A stretch of DNA of 64,000 bases from Diospyros lotus (GCF_014633365.1 NC_068347.1:11685655-11749654); one strand, 5' to 3'. Shown: positions 1-12,438, counted from the stretch's first letter. A program made the numbers and translations. The notes: generated by a model from the sequence alone, not told the origin.

Positions 1-1475
1 AAGAACTTTAAAAGACAATTCTAGAACTTACCCCAATGCTCCATTTTCACTCATAATGAGGTTGGTTCTTGCTGAAACCAAGAAACTGGAAAGACAAACA
101 CCAAATCTTTTTGCAGAACCCTCTAGATCTTATTTTTCTAGGATTTTGCAATTTTTTCCAGATTTCTCCGGCTACGGACGCGCCCTTACGAGCTGCCACA
201 AGCTGTCTCACGCGCCTCCACTCACAAGGGCTGGCTGGCGCATGTCTTACACGTGTTGGTCGTCTTCTTCCTCCAACTCATTAGCAATCACGAACAACCC
301 TAGTTTTTTTGGCTATATCTCATTTGTTTGAGCTCCGTTTTGTCTCTCATTTGAACCTATGCCTTGTTCTCTTCATCCTCTACAGGATTATAGCTTCAAA
401 TTGCTCGATCAGAGACATTTTTTGACTGCTCAAACCCATTTTCTAACTAACCATATTTTTTTTTAAAAAACTCCGTATCTCCCTCAACTCTCAACGAAAA
501 TTTCTCAAATTCTCCGGAAATGACCCTCTGGACATGGGGAACAAAATCCCCTTATCCATTTTGCTCAATTTTACCTCAAACTCTTAAATCTGAGAGTTTA
601 ATTTTTTCCTTATCTTGGCTATCTCCAAAAAACTCTATTTATAAGCGATTTCGAGTCTTTAAATGCTCGTGCCTGGTCAATCCAACCTCCCTGAGGCTCT
701 TACCTACCCAGATAAGTCCAAAAACACCATTATTCGACCACCAAACATGGATTCAATGGATCAAAATTTTGACCAAGAAACAGTCAGAAATCACACAAAA
801 TTAGCCACCATCTTGGCTAATGTCGTCTTATGCCTGACCCAAGAGCATCCTTGACCACTTTTCTTGAGCCTCCCATGGATGAAAGTGGAAGTCAGTGTCT
901 AGCAAGGTGGTTGGTCAGCCATGGCAGTCTTCTCATGCTCAAGTTTGCAAAAATTGCACTTCAACTCCTTTACAATTTTCAATTTCACTTTGGTCATTTC
1001 TTTGAATCCCCTGAGCTTCCTAATAGTGCCATTTCAACCCATGAGCTCTATACCTTCCATTTCATCCCCAAAAATTTAGGAATATTGCCATGTTGACCTC
1101 CCTCTGGCGATTTTAAAAAATTACAATTAGGCCTGAATTTATGTTTTGACTGTAAACCCCTTTGTTTCTTCCCAAAACCATTGAAGGGTTATTCTACATA
1201 ATAAATATTAACCTCATTTGGGTTTCGTTGACTTCCATGAAGTCCCCTACGATAATTCAATTTTTCAGCTTGAATTGCAGTTGTATTTTAGTTGTACCAA
1301 AAACTGTCTTGGTTCTGATTTCTTTTAATTCCATAATTCTTTCTTCGAGACTCTTGTCAACGCTATATCATTTTTCTTAGACATCTCAGCTCCAGGGCAC
1401 TTCCTGCAGTTAATTCGGTCACTCATAACGGTAAGAAATTACCTTACAGCCTCAATTTATCTATAAATTCCATTT
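1..1475 (-). repeat. Truncated long LTR, Tekay-like, cut by the window edge
   Basis: The stretch has no convincing gene. It resembles the right halves of the long LTRs elsewhere in the window. It has a CACGCGCC-rich patch near 177-245, then a minus-strand TATA box (TATAAATA, complement of 636-643), then a tail with 'cagttaattcggtcactca', close to the tails at 28215-28245 and 38040-38075. The order implies a minus-strand LTR whose 3' part lies left of base 1. The right boundary near 1475 is approximate, because the usual TTACA terminus is not clear. Short ORFs in it are not supported as genes. Confidence 0.55.
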
Positions 1476-1573
1476 TTGCCCAAAAGAGAGAGGTGCGAGG
1501 GGTTTTTGCAAACCTTGCGAGCAGTAGCTTATGTTTTTGGTCTCACATCTGCATACTCTTTGTTTAGGACTAA

Positions 1574-2545
1574 TGGCTTCCGCATATCATAAGAAAGATA
1601 TCAGGAAAGAGCTGGAGATACTCCGCAAGGAGGAAAATAAAGCTATGTCGGGCCTTACGCTGGTGGGTAGCAATTGGGAAATCCTTAGTCGTGCTGGTGT
1701 TGGCTTCCTTTATGCAGACAGATAAGGCAGCTGGGAAAACCTCAGTTGCGTCAGGGTTAGTTGTCCCTGTCGCACAGCCCCCTGCTAAGGTTGTTGCCAC
1801 CACAGCTCTGGGTCCTGGCTTTGGGGTACCATTTTCGAGGAGCTGGCTCGGCATAAGAAGTGTCAGAAGGGTTTTGACGAGGAGATTCAATCACCTAGTG
1901 GTTCGAGTCCTACTAGGAGTGGTGGCTACTTAGTTTTGTTTGGAGACCCAAAATTTCAGAGTGACCTTTTTATTGATGCCTATCTTGATATGTTGTTAGA
2001 CTGGATGAGACTACCAGGTTTTGGTTCGTCAGCTGTGTTTCATCAGATCGAGCGATAAGTACTCTAGCTTGCTGCAGATTGCTGCTTGCTTGAGATGGGT
2101 ACGGTGACTCGGCTTACCAAGATAAGGGCGGACCATGAAGAGGACTTGAGTTGAGTTTGGGAATCAGGGAGAAGGGAAGTTAAGGAGGCTACAAAGGCGA
2201 TCACTATCGAGGCCAATAAGTGAGCTAACGAGGTCGATGGTACAATCGGTGTTCTTTATAGCCAGTTGGATGCTGCTGGTGTAGAGCTAAGAAAGTTGGA
2301 GGCAGAGGTGGCATTAGCTAGATTTGAGGTCAGGACGACGAAGATGAAAGCGAAGCCTGAGGTGGAAGTTGTTTGGTCTTAGATGGCGAGGGCAAAGACG
2401 GAAGCAGAGGAGTTGTAAAGAAAGGGGTATGAAGTGGCCCTGTCCCACGTTCGAGCTATTTTTGCAGAGCTAGATCTCTTGGCCTTTGACCTTTTTAAGG
2501 AAATTAGGGATGACTGCCTTGTAGACTCAACAAAAGAGGGCTGAG
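1574..2545 (+). pseudogene. C-terminal part of a Tat-type antisense ORF, decayed
   Basis: Reading the plus strand with several frame changes gives a charged, coiled-coil-like protein: an early MASAYHKKDIRKELEIL segment, a middle rich in Glu, Lys and Ala, and an end with SHVRAIFAELDLLAFDLF. That ending resembles the C-terminus of the extra ORF found antisense to gag-pol in plant Tat elements, where an acidic 'LDLS..D' segment closes a long coiled coil. Several in-frame stops interrupt it, so it is not expressible as one protein. It lies just left of a second antisense ORF on the same strand (3128-7539). It is therefore either a leftover of another Tat copy or a duplicated part of Tat-A. The N-terminal domain is missing. 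Function is unknown. Confidence 0.5.
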
Positions 2546-3127
2546 TCGAGCTGTGATTTTGTGTAGTAGCTTAGGTGTTTGTGTGAGTCTTGTGTCCTTT
2601 TTGGGTGTTTCTTCCTGAATAACAAATTGTTTCCTTTTTTCCTTTTGCGGTGTTCTGCTTCTCTTGAAATTTTTGTGCATATCTTGCTTGGTCTCTATGG
2701 TTTTGGTGCTTTGGCGGGCTTGTGTTGCTCGGGATTTTGGTCCTTGGGGTGGGGCTGAGTTGATTTTTGAGGAATCTGACATCTTGATTTTGAGTTATTG
2801 TTTTAGTGCCTTTATTTGATTATGCATGGGCTCCGTAAGTTTCGGGAATCGAGGTGTCCGTCCGAGAGCGTGAGACGTCGCTTGCAGGCATGGAGTGGTC
2901 TGCTACCCTAGGTGGGGCAGGTTTGTCAGGGTGTTCATTGTGGGACATGTGGTGGAATTTTGTTAGCTGTTGGTCGTCCGTTGGGCGTCTCGTGAGATGC
3001 CTATTAATATGTGACATCTTCGCTTGTACGTATCTATTGTATTCATCTTCGAACTATTCCCCTGTCTTTCCTCATCCCTGCATTCGATTACTCTAGCCAA
3101 GCATTCTGCGGACTAGTTAAGAGGGGT
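2546..3127. other. Non-coding stretch between two antisense ORF remnants
   Basis: No reading frame here matches a known retrotransposon domain. By comparison with Tat-C it should hold the promoter and leader of the Tat-A antisense gene and perhaps the end of the Tat-A 3' LTR. I see no clear TATA box or LTR terminus. A remnant LTR boundary may have decayed beyond recognition. Confidence 0.3.
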
Positions 3128-6100
3128 ATGCTAGTTTGCTTGCCGATGGATGCCTCAATCTCGAGTTTCGCTCGCGCGTATGACTGGGTAAACAAGGAAG
3201 TTTCCTGGATTGTGTCGAAGTTCTCTATCGATTCGTCTTTAAGGGTGGTGAGGGAGAAGTTCGCTTCTTGAACTCAGGACGGGGCGGAGAGAGATAGGGA
3301 GAAGAAGAATGGGGATGAGAAGTTCGTCTACCATCCCTGTGGTAGGGAAGAGCGTGTTTGCCATTCAGTTTTGGACCCCGGGTTCCTTTATATGTACGAG
3401 GTGCTTTTTGCGAAGCTATGGTTGTGGCTTCCTCTAATCGAGTGTAACACCCCACTTCGCCAGGCGTGTCACTGTAAGGGGATTCCTGAGTATCTTTTTT
3501 TTTTTGTTCCAAGTTCGTCAAGTGCGGTGCTTCAAAAACAATCTTCACATGCTTTAACATGCTTGACACATACGATAAAAGAACAATCTTCACATGCTCA
3601 CATAGGCCAGTACCCGGGGTGATTCCAAGAACAATCTTCACATGCTCACAAGTCCCCGAGACCCTAGTCTTGCCCGTTTAACTAACACAATTAATAAACT
3701 AAATGGAACATAACATTATGCAGCGAAAAGTAATAACATAGATATCGTGGATTATCACAACCGTTTATACATAGTATTTTTCACATCAAAATACGTATTA
3801 CAACTCTAAAATGACAACAACAACTATCACGCTACACATCGTCAGCCCTCAACTGGCAATGTCCTCGCCTTTGCAACAGTCCCTGGCTAGAACGTTGAAT
3901 GTTCCAGGGGCATAACTCAGATTAGATGATGAAACATCTAAGTGATGGCATGATACAATTTACCGAATGCGTGAATGATTATGAGCATGGCATAAATAGA
4001 CGACATGCAACACGTCTAACTTGAGAAATCTCCCTGGCATACTCAATCTCCCGTGGAAACCGTTCCACATCACCTCGTTGGATTGACCTTGTCGCGACAT
4101 ACTTAATCCCCGGTGCCCATCCACGTCACCCAATGATTGGGATTAACCTTGCCCTATTCTCAAGAAGACCCCATCCCGTTCCCACGGACATAAGAACGAC
4201 ATGAATTCAACATAACAATGATAAGAAAATCACACGCCATGCACTGACTCTTTTACAAGTAAAACTAGTTGATACAATACACCACATGTTCAATATGCAT
4301 ACGATGTCAATACCTTTTAAGTAAAAATGCTTATGAGAAAACATCCCAAGTTCTGGAGGGTATAATCCTTCGCTGGAACTGGTATAAACACGTGTAACCT
4401 AAGCTTGGGAGGGTAGAACCGCTCACTTGAACCCACTACACTCACACCAAACCACTTACAAGACAAAGGATAAGATTGGATCGAACCACTAACTTTATTC
4501 AAAAAATTGAATTGCACCTCGTAACGCGTGTTTGGCCTCAAAAGTCATGTAATCCTTTCTTCTGATGGTCCAATCGTCTCCTGGTTACCATCGTGTCTAT
4601 AGAAATCAATATTTATATTTTTTTTCATAATTTCCTCAATTTAAATAATTTTAGGAAAATAACAAAATTAATTTCAGTGAAAGCACGTACCTCACGTGCC
4701 CTCACGCGCCAAGAGCGTGGCTGAGGGTGGAGTTTGCGCGTGTAGCACGCGTGAGCTATCTTCTCCGGCGATAGCCACCTGTAACGGTCTCCAATGGACA
4801 AACCAGCTACATCCCCTTGAATTACTCCTCGAGTCAAACCTAGGGGTGCCTTTAGGTGGCCGAAAAACTCACCAAAAAAGCCTCAAACGGCAGGTTGTAG
4901 GTGCGGCTTCGGTGAGGCTTGATTTTTTGGCCAAGTTGCTAAAACCCCTCGAAACCTATACCATTCCCCTCCAAACTCTCCATAAATTCTTCCTAGAACT
5001 CAAAGAACAAAATCCCTCTAACTTTATTGCTCGATTGAAGCTAAGAATATGGTAATTTCTCTCGATTTTGAATGAAACCCTTGGCTTCAGTTGAGCTATT
5101 TATAGGCGAAATCCCATCGTTAGCTACCAAAACTAGAGCTTTCTTAACCCCTGAGGCCTAGATCTAGCCACTAAGAGGCTCGAGTAACCCTAAATGAAGA
5201 GGAAAATCCCTAAAAAATTCTAGCCATACTTTTCGGTCACTTTAGCCATTAATTCCAGTCATATCGTCTCGTGCTTGGCCAATGGCCACCCCCAAACCAT
5301 CTTGACCTGGAGGCTATTTTGGAGCCTCTAGGTGAGCTTCCCGGCGACCACAGGGCGGTCGGTGGGTTTCACACCTCAAACTTCCATTTTTTACATTTTC
5401 ACCCCCAATTAATTTCCAACTATAGTTTGCCCCTATCCTTGATGCCCCTAAACTTTCCATCAATTCCACTATGGCCTATAAGATCCAAACTATTCATTTC
5501 CCCCAAAGTTTCCAGAAAATTCATCTTTTCGACCTCTCTTGAGGAGTTTATGATTTTTACACTTTGGCTCAGATGCCTCTATCACGTATTTTTGCTCCCA
5601 AATCTTCGTGAATCTCTTAGTTTTGAAAAATCCTATTTCTTAGGAATTTTTATCTTCCTTGATTTGCTATGACATGGATACTCTCCTCTTTCATTCCTAT
5701 TTTGAATATTACATGTTGGCTCGAAACTATGATAACTTCTTTTTGCCCCAACAATTTCAAAAACACCTTTGATATAAAATATTGGGTATTACACCGAGTT
5801 CCAGGGTTTGATTTTAGAGGCTGTGAACGTTGCTCCGAGGTAGTTGCACCCAAATAGTTGGGGCTTCATTCGCGATTTCGAGGTGCTGGTTCAGTTTCTC
5901 GATCGTAAACCTACCAAGGCGGTCTTTTTTCAATATTATCACTAGAAAAAGGGTTAATCGGGGTGGCTAGATCTCCCTAACTGGACACACGGGGAAGTCC
6001 TTGCCGAAGGCTTTTACCTCGTCCCTTAAACATTTCAAGGACGGTTTCTTCAAGGTGGCCTCGAGTGAAGGGAGCTCACCTTTGTTTTTAGACGAGGAAG

Positions 6101-7539
6101 GTAAGGAGAAATACCCCCTGTGTTGGCAGTCAGAACCAAACCCCCTATGGAGGTGGAGTATGAAAGTCTCGATTTAGAGGACCGAGCCCTAGTGAATGCT
6201 TTTACGTTTTCCCCTTAGCTCGAGTCTGCGAAACTAGTGGAGTTAGGGAAAATCCCCAAGCCTTATCCGAATATATGGGTACGTTTTTGCTACACGGCTT
6301 TATTTGGTTTTTGTTAATCGATGGCTCTTATTGGGACTTTGTGTTTTAGGGTGGATGGCCTTAGATTTGACGGTGAAGGAAGTGGCGAGGCGCGTGGTGG
6401 AGAAGAGCACTGGGGTGCCCTCTGAGGCACCTATAGGAAAGGAAAAGGCCGCCGTTGTGAAGTTAAAGGGTACTATTCGTGCACGACTAATTTTTATAGT
6501 TGCCACCGGTACTCCCCCCTTGTCGGAGGTTGAGGAGGTGCCTCTATAGTAGAAGAGGTGTCAGATAGTCGACGAGCGGGGGCCTTCAAGCCAAGCTCTT
6601 GATGCACTAGGTCCTTTGGGCTAGGTTACTGATGCATTGAGCTCTTCGGGCTCTAGGCCGGCTACCGATGTCCCTGCTCCCTTAGCCTCAATCCTGCTTG
6701 CCGATGTTCCGATTCCCTCGAGTTCAGGCTAGGTTGGCGATGAGTCATCACCTTCTCGATTGATGCATGGTTCGAGGCTAAGGTTGTGGGGTTGTGATGA
6801 TGCCAAGGTTAATTCCTAAAGCCTTTGGAGCATCGCCTTCTAGCTAGGGAAGTTTGTCGCAGACCATCTCTCCTTGGATGCTGATCAAAAGAGGCTTGCC
6901 TTTGGGAATGAGAGGCTGTATCGATGGGCGGAGATGCTACAATTGTGCGTTGTTAGTGCCACCCATTTGTTATTGATGGAGTCGAAGTGAAAAAAGGCTG
7001 GGGTCAAGGAGGTTAAAACAAAATTGAGGCTGGAGAGACAGCGAACCAATAAGGCTATGGAGGCCATTGAGGAGTGATTTGAGGCACGATTAAGGGCTGA
7101 GTCGGACGGCCTTTACGGACGAGTTGCGTTGGCTGAGGTGGAGGCTAAGAGAATAGAGTCTAGTCTTTTAAGAGTGATCAGATAGAGAGACGAGGCTCGA
7201 TAGAAATTAGGCGAGCTAAATGAAAAGGTTAGGGAGTTGGAGGTCGAACGAGATGCTTCTCACCAAGAAGTTTCCCGCTTGGAGGCCTATGTAAGGAGGA
7301 AATCCTTCTGTAATATCTTGAAGGTTTGAACACTGCGTTGGCACAAGCTTCGTTTTTCTGTTCGGGGGCGGATCTTACTGGCTGTGACCCTTCAAAGGAG
7401 GTAGTGGGCAGTCGGCTTGTGGACCTGGGTTCGATGGACCCAGTCGTTGAAGGTGATGCCTTGGAAAGGGTGCAGGAGGCAACCAATCAGTTGAGGGAAG
7501 GTGCCGATCAACCTGATGAGGCACCAATTTCCACCTAGG
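3128..7539 (+). pseudogene. Tat-A antisense ORF (Transposase_28-like), split by solo LTR S1
   Basis: This is the extra gene of Tat-A, on the strand opposite its pol. Bases 3310-3442 read DPGFLYMYEVLF then LWLWLPLIE. After S1, base 5799 onward continues FQGLILEAVNVAP then QLHPNSWGFIRDFEVL. This matches the HNFCLKFLRLSGLAP and QLHPNGWAQLVGF block of the Tat-C antisense gene. A second block (LKHFKDGFFKVA) near 6020 is also typical of the family (Pfam 'putative gypsy type transposon', from memory). Bases 6850-7330 form a long Glu/Lys/Arg-rich coiled coil. The end near 7340-7539 has GADLTGCDPSKEV and a TAG stop. Many stops and frameshifts, plus the inserted LTR, make it dead. The ATG at 3128 is the earliest plausible start but is uncertain. 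The protein's role is unknown. Confidence 0.65.
3443..5793 (-). repeat. Solo LTR S1 (2.35 kb) inside the Tat-A antisense ORF
   Basis: It starts TGTAACACCCC and ends GGGTATTACA. Flanks are TCGAG (3438-3442) and CCGAG (5794-5798), a 5-bp target duplication with one change. The antisense-gene reading frame resumes directly after it. A minus-strand TATA box (TATAAATA, complement of 5097-5104) and a CACGTGCCCTCACGCGCC patch at 4690-4710 place it in the same broad group as the Chr-E and Chr-D LTRs. No second LTR or internal region is present, so it is a recombination-derived solo LTR. Orientation is minus, from the TATA box. Confidence 0.85.
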
Positions 7540-8445
7540 CAGATCAACCTATCACCAATCCTTAGAGCGACCCTTGCTTCTTTTACTTTTTGTGTGATGT
7601 AAATGGTTGACACCGTGGCCTTGGCCATACTTTTTTAATAAAAGAGAAATTTCTGGACATGGTTTGGCTTTGTATCTCTTTCCTTTTGTCTTGCTTTTCC
7701 TTGCTATTAACTTACTAAGGTCAAGATAGGCCTGGAGTTGGGGCGCCGAGGTTAATTGGCATTAATGGTCTGAGGTGGTCGTGCCCTATCCTCAGTTCTT
7801 CCTAGGATATCTAAATGCGGTGGTCCAGGTGCTATGTTTTGAGGGCATGTGTGACACGGAGTTGCAAATGCGTGATTATTAAGGTGAAACGAGGATGTAT
7901 CGCTTTCCCATGGGGTACCTCCACGAAGGTGAAGGGACGTTTTCCCACGTAAGGTGTGCTATTTCCCTAGGGCAGGGTATTAACTGCTTGGGTACGTGGC
8001 CTTATTTTAATAGTGGCTTTTCAGCTGCTAGATATGGGGCATTAATGCTGGGAGAGGTGGCATGACCCTAGGTGGGGGTGGATGATGCTAGATTTTCCCC
8101 ATTGTCTAGGCCTTATTGTGCTAAGACTTGATTAGGTGTGTTAATCTTATTATGCAAAGACTTGTATTTTGTTGTATTGTAACTTGACCATAAAAAATTA
8201 TCATCGTTGTATGTTGTAATGAAATGAAGTAATAAAATGAGAATTTCTTCCAAGTACCTTGTAGCTTGTGCTTTCTTCATGTCACGTTTTGGTGCTTTGG
8301 TTATAGCGAGTACAGAATAAATCGAGGTTGTTGAGCATGCCTGTTCTGGGGCGTGGCTCAGCAAGACCAAGGAGGCTTCGGGTCTGCTGGCATTTGTATA
8401 TACCCAGGGCCTTTTAAGTAATAAGAAGGGGAAAATACTTAGGTA
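7540..8445. other. Non-coding spacer downstream of the Tat-A antisense ORF
   Basis: This stretch lies between the end of the antisense gene and the repeat block. No frame gives a recognisable domain. An AATAAA-like 'ttaataaaagag' at about 7634-7645 could be the polyadenylation signal of the antisense transcript, which is inference only. The rest is decayed untranslated sequence. Confidence 0.35.
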
Positions 8446-8449
8446 CCTT

Positions 8450-9060
8450 GGAGGTTTGTTTATTGGGATTGGATCGAGATGACTCGAGGTCCGTTGTGGG
8501 GAGACTGAGAAGACTCAAGGTCTGGCGATGTTTGTCTGAAATGAGGTATAGTAGGATAGGACCGAGATGACTTGAGGTACGTTAGGGCAAGATCAAGAAG
8601 ACTCGAGGTCTGCTGATGCTTGTCTGATATAAGGCATGACTTGGATAGAATCGAGATGACTCAAGGTCTGTTAGGGTGAGACCAAGAAGACTCGAGGTCT
8701 GCCGATGCTTGTTTGATATAAGGCATTGCTTGGATGGGGGAATTCCCTGAGGTCCGCCTGCTGAGGTAAACCTAGGCGCTTTAGGGCGGACTGACCGGTG
8801 CTAGTTTGTTGTAAAGCTTTGTTGGAGAGAGGCCGAGGTTACTCGAGGCAAAAAGCAGCAGACTGAGGTAACTCAAGGACCGCCGGTGCTTGTTTGTTAC
8901 AAAGCTTTGTTGGAGAGAGGCCAAGGTTACTCGAGGCCAAAGGCAGTAGACCAAGGTAACTCAAGGTCCGTTAGTGCTTGTTTGTTACAAAGGTTTGTTG
9001 AAGAGAGGTCGAGGTTACTTGAGGCTAAATGCAACAGACCGAGGTAACTCGAGATTTGTG
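8450..9060. repeat. Imperfect tandem repeats between Tat-A pol and its antisense ORF
   Basis: Two repeat types follow each other. The first (about 8460-8740) repeats 'gatgactcgaggt', 'gaagactcgaggtctg' and 'cttgtctgatataaggcat' with a period of roughly 100-120 bp. The second (about 8790-9060) repeats 'gaggttactcgaggc' and 'gaggtaactcaagg' plus 'gcttgtttgttacaaag' with a period near 110 bp. CTCGAG cores recur throughout. Tat-B (44060-44931) and Tat-C (53600-54300) have unrelated repeat blocks at the same place, between pol and the antisense gene. Confidence 0.7.
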
Positions 9061-9184
9061 ATAAAAGAAAAAGGACCTTGGGCTTGGACCCATATAGAGA
9101 CATAATAAGTAATAGAAGGAATGAATATCTGTCTTTTAAAGGAAGCATATTTATCTTAATAATACAAGGAAATAGTTGTTTAGC

Positions 9185-10530
9185 TATAATATTTTTGCAG
9201 GTTGGCCGCATTCCATGATTTGGTCAGGGGTCTTCTTGAGAGCTCGGCCAAGTGGTAAGCTCCTTTACCGAGGTTGTTGGTGATTCGATAAGGGCCTTCC
9301 CAGTTGGCACTGAGTTTTTCCTGTGCAGGTTGTTTTCTTGGGCCTTCAATCTTCCTTAGGACCAGGTCCCTTTCTTGAAATCATCTGGGCTTAACCTTTT
9401 TGTTGTATTTCTGAGCCACTCTTTGCTTGGCAGCCTATTCGTGAATTTGGGCTTTGTCTTGATTTTCCTGGATAAGATTGAGTCCAACTCGCTGTTTTTC
9501 ATTGTTCGTGTCTTCCCAGAAATGTTGTTGCTTGGGGATGGGTCCTTTAATCTTGGTTGGGATCATGGCCTTTAACCCGTAAATGAGTCGAAAGGGCGTT
9601 TCCATGGTTGAGGTCTGAGTTATGGTGTGGTATAACCACAACACCATGGGAAGTTCTTCTGGCCATGCGCCCTTGGCGCCATCGAGTCATTTTTTTATGC
9701 TGGCCAAGATGACTTTGTTAGCAGCTTCTGCTTGGTTTTTGGTCTGAGGATGCTCGACCGAGGTGAAGACCTGGTGGATGCCGAGCTCTTGGCAGAAGTC
9801 CTGGAGCTTGCTATTGGTGAACTAAGTGCCATTGTTTGAGCTCAGCACTCCAGGGAGGCCATATCGACAAATGATATTCTTCCAAATGAATCTTTGGATT
9901 CTTTCTACTGTGATAGTAGCCAGGGGCTCAGCCTCGATCCACTTGGTGAAGTAATCGACTACTACCACCATGAACTTGAGCTATCTTACAGCAGTCGAGA
10001 AGGGCCCGAGGATGTCTATCCCCCATTTTTAAAATGGCTAAGGGCTGCTGAAATGATGTGTGTTTGCGAACCTTTAGCACTTATCACAACATTTTATGTA
10101 AGCTAGGCAGTCGCTCCTCATTGTTGGCTAATAGTATCCAACTCTTAGTACCTTTGCTGCCAAGGATTATCTATTGAGGTGGCCTCCACATACCCCTTCG
10201 TGTACCTTGGTCATGATGTATGTTGACTGATCAAAGTTGACACACTTGAGGAGCAATGTGGAATAGCCTTTTCTATACAGTTGGTTCCTGAGTAAGGTAA
10301 AGTAGCAAGCTGACCTTTTAAGTTTCTTGGCCTCTTCGGAATTGGAAGGGAGCATCCCTTCTTGTAGGAATCGGATGATGGGGGCTCCCCAGAATTTCGG
10401 TGCTGCTTCCACAGTTGTATATTGGGAAGGTCGACAATGGGTAAGTCCAAGGCCTCCTATATGGCTGACTGGTTGTTCTCGAGTTTCTTGGTGTTGGTGA
10501 GCTTTGAGAGTAGATCTACTCACACATTTT
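9185..10530 (-). pseudogene. Tat-A integrase
   Basis: The minus strand encodes the integrase that would insert the cDNA. Its zinc-binding region survives in part (HEGVCGGH near 10190). The core follows: WGIDILGPF near 10005, FTKWIEAEPLATIT, then the second acidic site as SNNGT, where the catalytic Asp is Asn. A TAG codon (complement of 9822-9824) follows in place of Gln, before FTN. HPQTKNQAEAANK supplies the catalytic Glu. The C-terminal part has LWLYHTITQTSTMETPF and ANWEGPYRI near 9270. Further stops are present. The lost Asp and the TAG make it inactive. Confidence 0.8.
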
Positions 10531-11480
10531 GTTCTCTGGGGATATATTCAATTTGGAAGTAGTTAAAGGATTCGGCTAAGGCTCTGACCTTATTGAGGTA
10601 TCGGATGAGCTACGGCTCTTTTGTATGGAATTGGTCCTTGACTTGGTTGGTTACCAGTTGGGAGTCGCTCTTGGCGATCAACCGGGATGCTCCCATTTCC
10701 TTTGCTAAGTTTAACCTGGCTATGAGAGGCTCATACTCTGCTTGGTTGTTGGTTGCCTTGAAGTTTAAGCGAAGAGACTGTTCAAGTGTCAGCCCGTTGG
10801 GTCCCTCTAGAATGATCTCGACCCTGCTTTCCTTAATGTTGGAGGCTTCATCGACGAACAATATCTAGGGGTTGGGTTCCAGGCTTGGATCAGAGGGAGA
10901 GACCTCAGTGCAGAAATCGGATAGTACCAGGGACTTGATGTGCTTGCGGGGCTGGTACTGTATGCCGAATTCAGAGAGTTCGACTGACCATGCGATCATT
11001 CTTCCTGAAAGTTCTGGCTTCTAAAGCACCTGTCAGATCAGCTGATCGATCTGTACCGTGATTTGATGGCTTTGGAAGTATGGCCTGAGTTTTTGAGCTT
11101 CCATTACTAGTGTTAGTGCTAGTGCTAGTGCTATCTTTTCAATCTCCCAATAGCGTAACTTGACTCCTTGAAAGGTTTTGCTGATGAAGTACACTAGCTA
11201 TTGCGACTTGCCTTCCTCCCTGATCAATATTGCACTGAGGGCGTTATTGGTGACAGAGAGGTAAAGTGAGAGTTTCTCCTCGGGCTCTGGCCTTGAAAGA
11301 ATGGGGGGTGATGCTAAGAAGGTCTTCAGCTCTTGGAAAGCGGCTTCGTACTCTTCCATCCACTAGAATTCAATTGAATTTTTTAGGTATTGGAAGAATG
11401 GATTTTCTCGGTCTGGCGATTTTGGGAGGAAATGTGATAAAGTTGTTATCTAGCCTGTTAGTTACTGGACCTCCTTTATG
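10531..11480 (-). pseudogene. Tat-A RT connection and RNase H domain
   Basis: The minus strand reads, in order, a connection region (LKTFLASPPILSRPEPEEKL, 11325-11265), LIREEGKSQ then LVYFISKTFQGVKLRYWEIEK, and RNase H (ILFVDEASN, NQAEYEPLIARLNLAK, AKSDSQLVTNQVKDQF, 10865-10610). The acidic RNase H residues Asp, Glu and Asp are visible. A TAG (complement of 11363-11365) sits between Phe and Trp where Gln is usual, and Tat-C has a TAG at the same point. A short in-frame gctagt triplication at 11109-11132 lengthens an Ala-Leu run. Several other stops occur. RNase H would degrade the RNA strand during reverse transcription. Confidence 0.8.
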
Positions 11481-12438
11481 TTAGCGGGGCTACGCATTGC
11501 GAGGATGGCTTCACATTTGTTAGGGTTGGCCTCAATTCCTCGATTGGTTAACATGAAGCCCAGAAACTTGCCAGCTTGTACCCCGAAGGCGCCTTTGTCA
11601 AGGTTAAGCCTCATGTTGTGCTGCTGAAGTTAGTTGAAAATTTCAGTTAGGTCCGAGCAGTGGTCCTATTTTTTTAAAGTCTTTGCCACCATGTCATCTA
11701 CGTAGACTTCGATATTCTGGCTGATTTGCTTGGCGAACACCTTGTTCATCAACCGTTGATATGTTGCACCCGCATTCTTCAATCCGAATGGCATGACCCA
11801 GTAATAAAAGTTAACACTCTCTGTGATGAACGTCATTTTCTTTTCATCTTCGTGGTGCATCCGAATCTTGTTATAACCGAAGTAAGCATCCATAAAGCTC
11901 AAGTACCTATATCCAAAGGCCGCATCTACAAGTTGGTCGATGATGGGTAGCGAGTATGAATCCTTTGGGCATGCCCTATTCAGGTCGTTGAAGTTAACGC
12001 ACATTCTCCATTTTCTTGAGGATTGTTTTACCATGACCATGTTGGCAAGTCACGTTGTGTATGGTACTTCTCTAATGAACCTAACTTACAGGAGTTTTGT
12101 TGTTTCTTTAGCGGTCACGTGCCATCTTTCTTCTCCTAGTTTTCTTTTTCTCTAGGCGACGGGTATGGCCTCCGGAGTCACTGTCAGCCTGTGGCAGATG
12201 ATGAGTGGATCTATCCAGGGCATGTCGGCGAGTGTCCAAGCAAAGAGGTCAGCGTTCTTCTAGAGTAGGCTGATGAGCCTTTCTCTTCGTTCGCCTGGCA
12301 ATGTAGAACCAATATGGATGACCTATTCTGGGTGAGGACCTAGGTTTACAGGATGAAGTTCTTCTGTGGGTTGGGGATGCCTATCCGAGAGTTCACTTTG
12401 TGGGTCCAATTCGGTCGCATGCACATGGTGATGTGGGC
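11481..12438 (-). pseudogene. Tat-A reverse transcriptase
   Basis: The minus strand begins with the protease-RT linker (NADLFAWTLADMPWIDPLII). It continues into RT fingers and palm: KWRMCVNFNDLNRACPKDSY, YLSFMDAYFGYNKI, VMPFGLKNAGATYQRLMNKV and the polymerase site VYVDDMV near 11700. The open piece 12040-11666 spans 124 codons. The thumb follows with [20 protein letters not shown] and [13 protein letters not shown]. Stops break the frame upstream and downstream. Solo LTR S2 separates it from the protease at 14795. Similarity in wording to Tat-B and Tat-C supports the Tat-type assignment. Confidence 0.85.

Noticed and set aside
3225..3641. Minus-strand frame of 138 codons
   Set aside because: It crosses the S1 insertion boundary and lies opposite the antisense ORF of Tat-A, so it is a chance frame.
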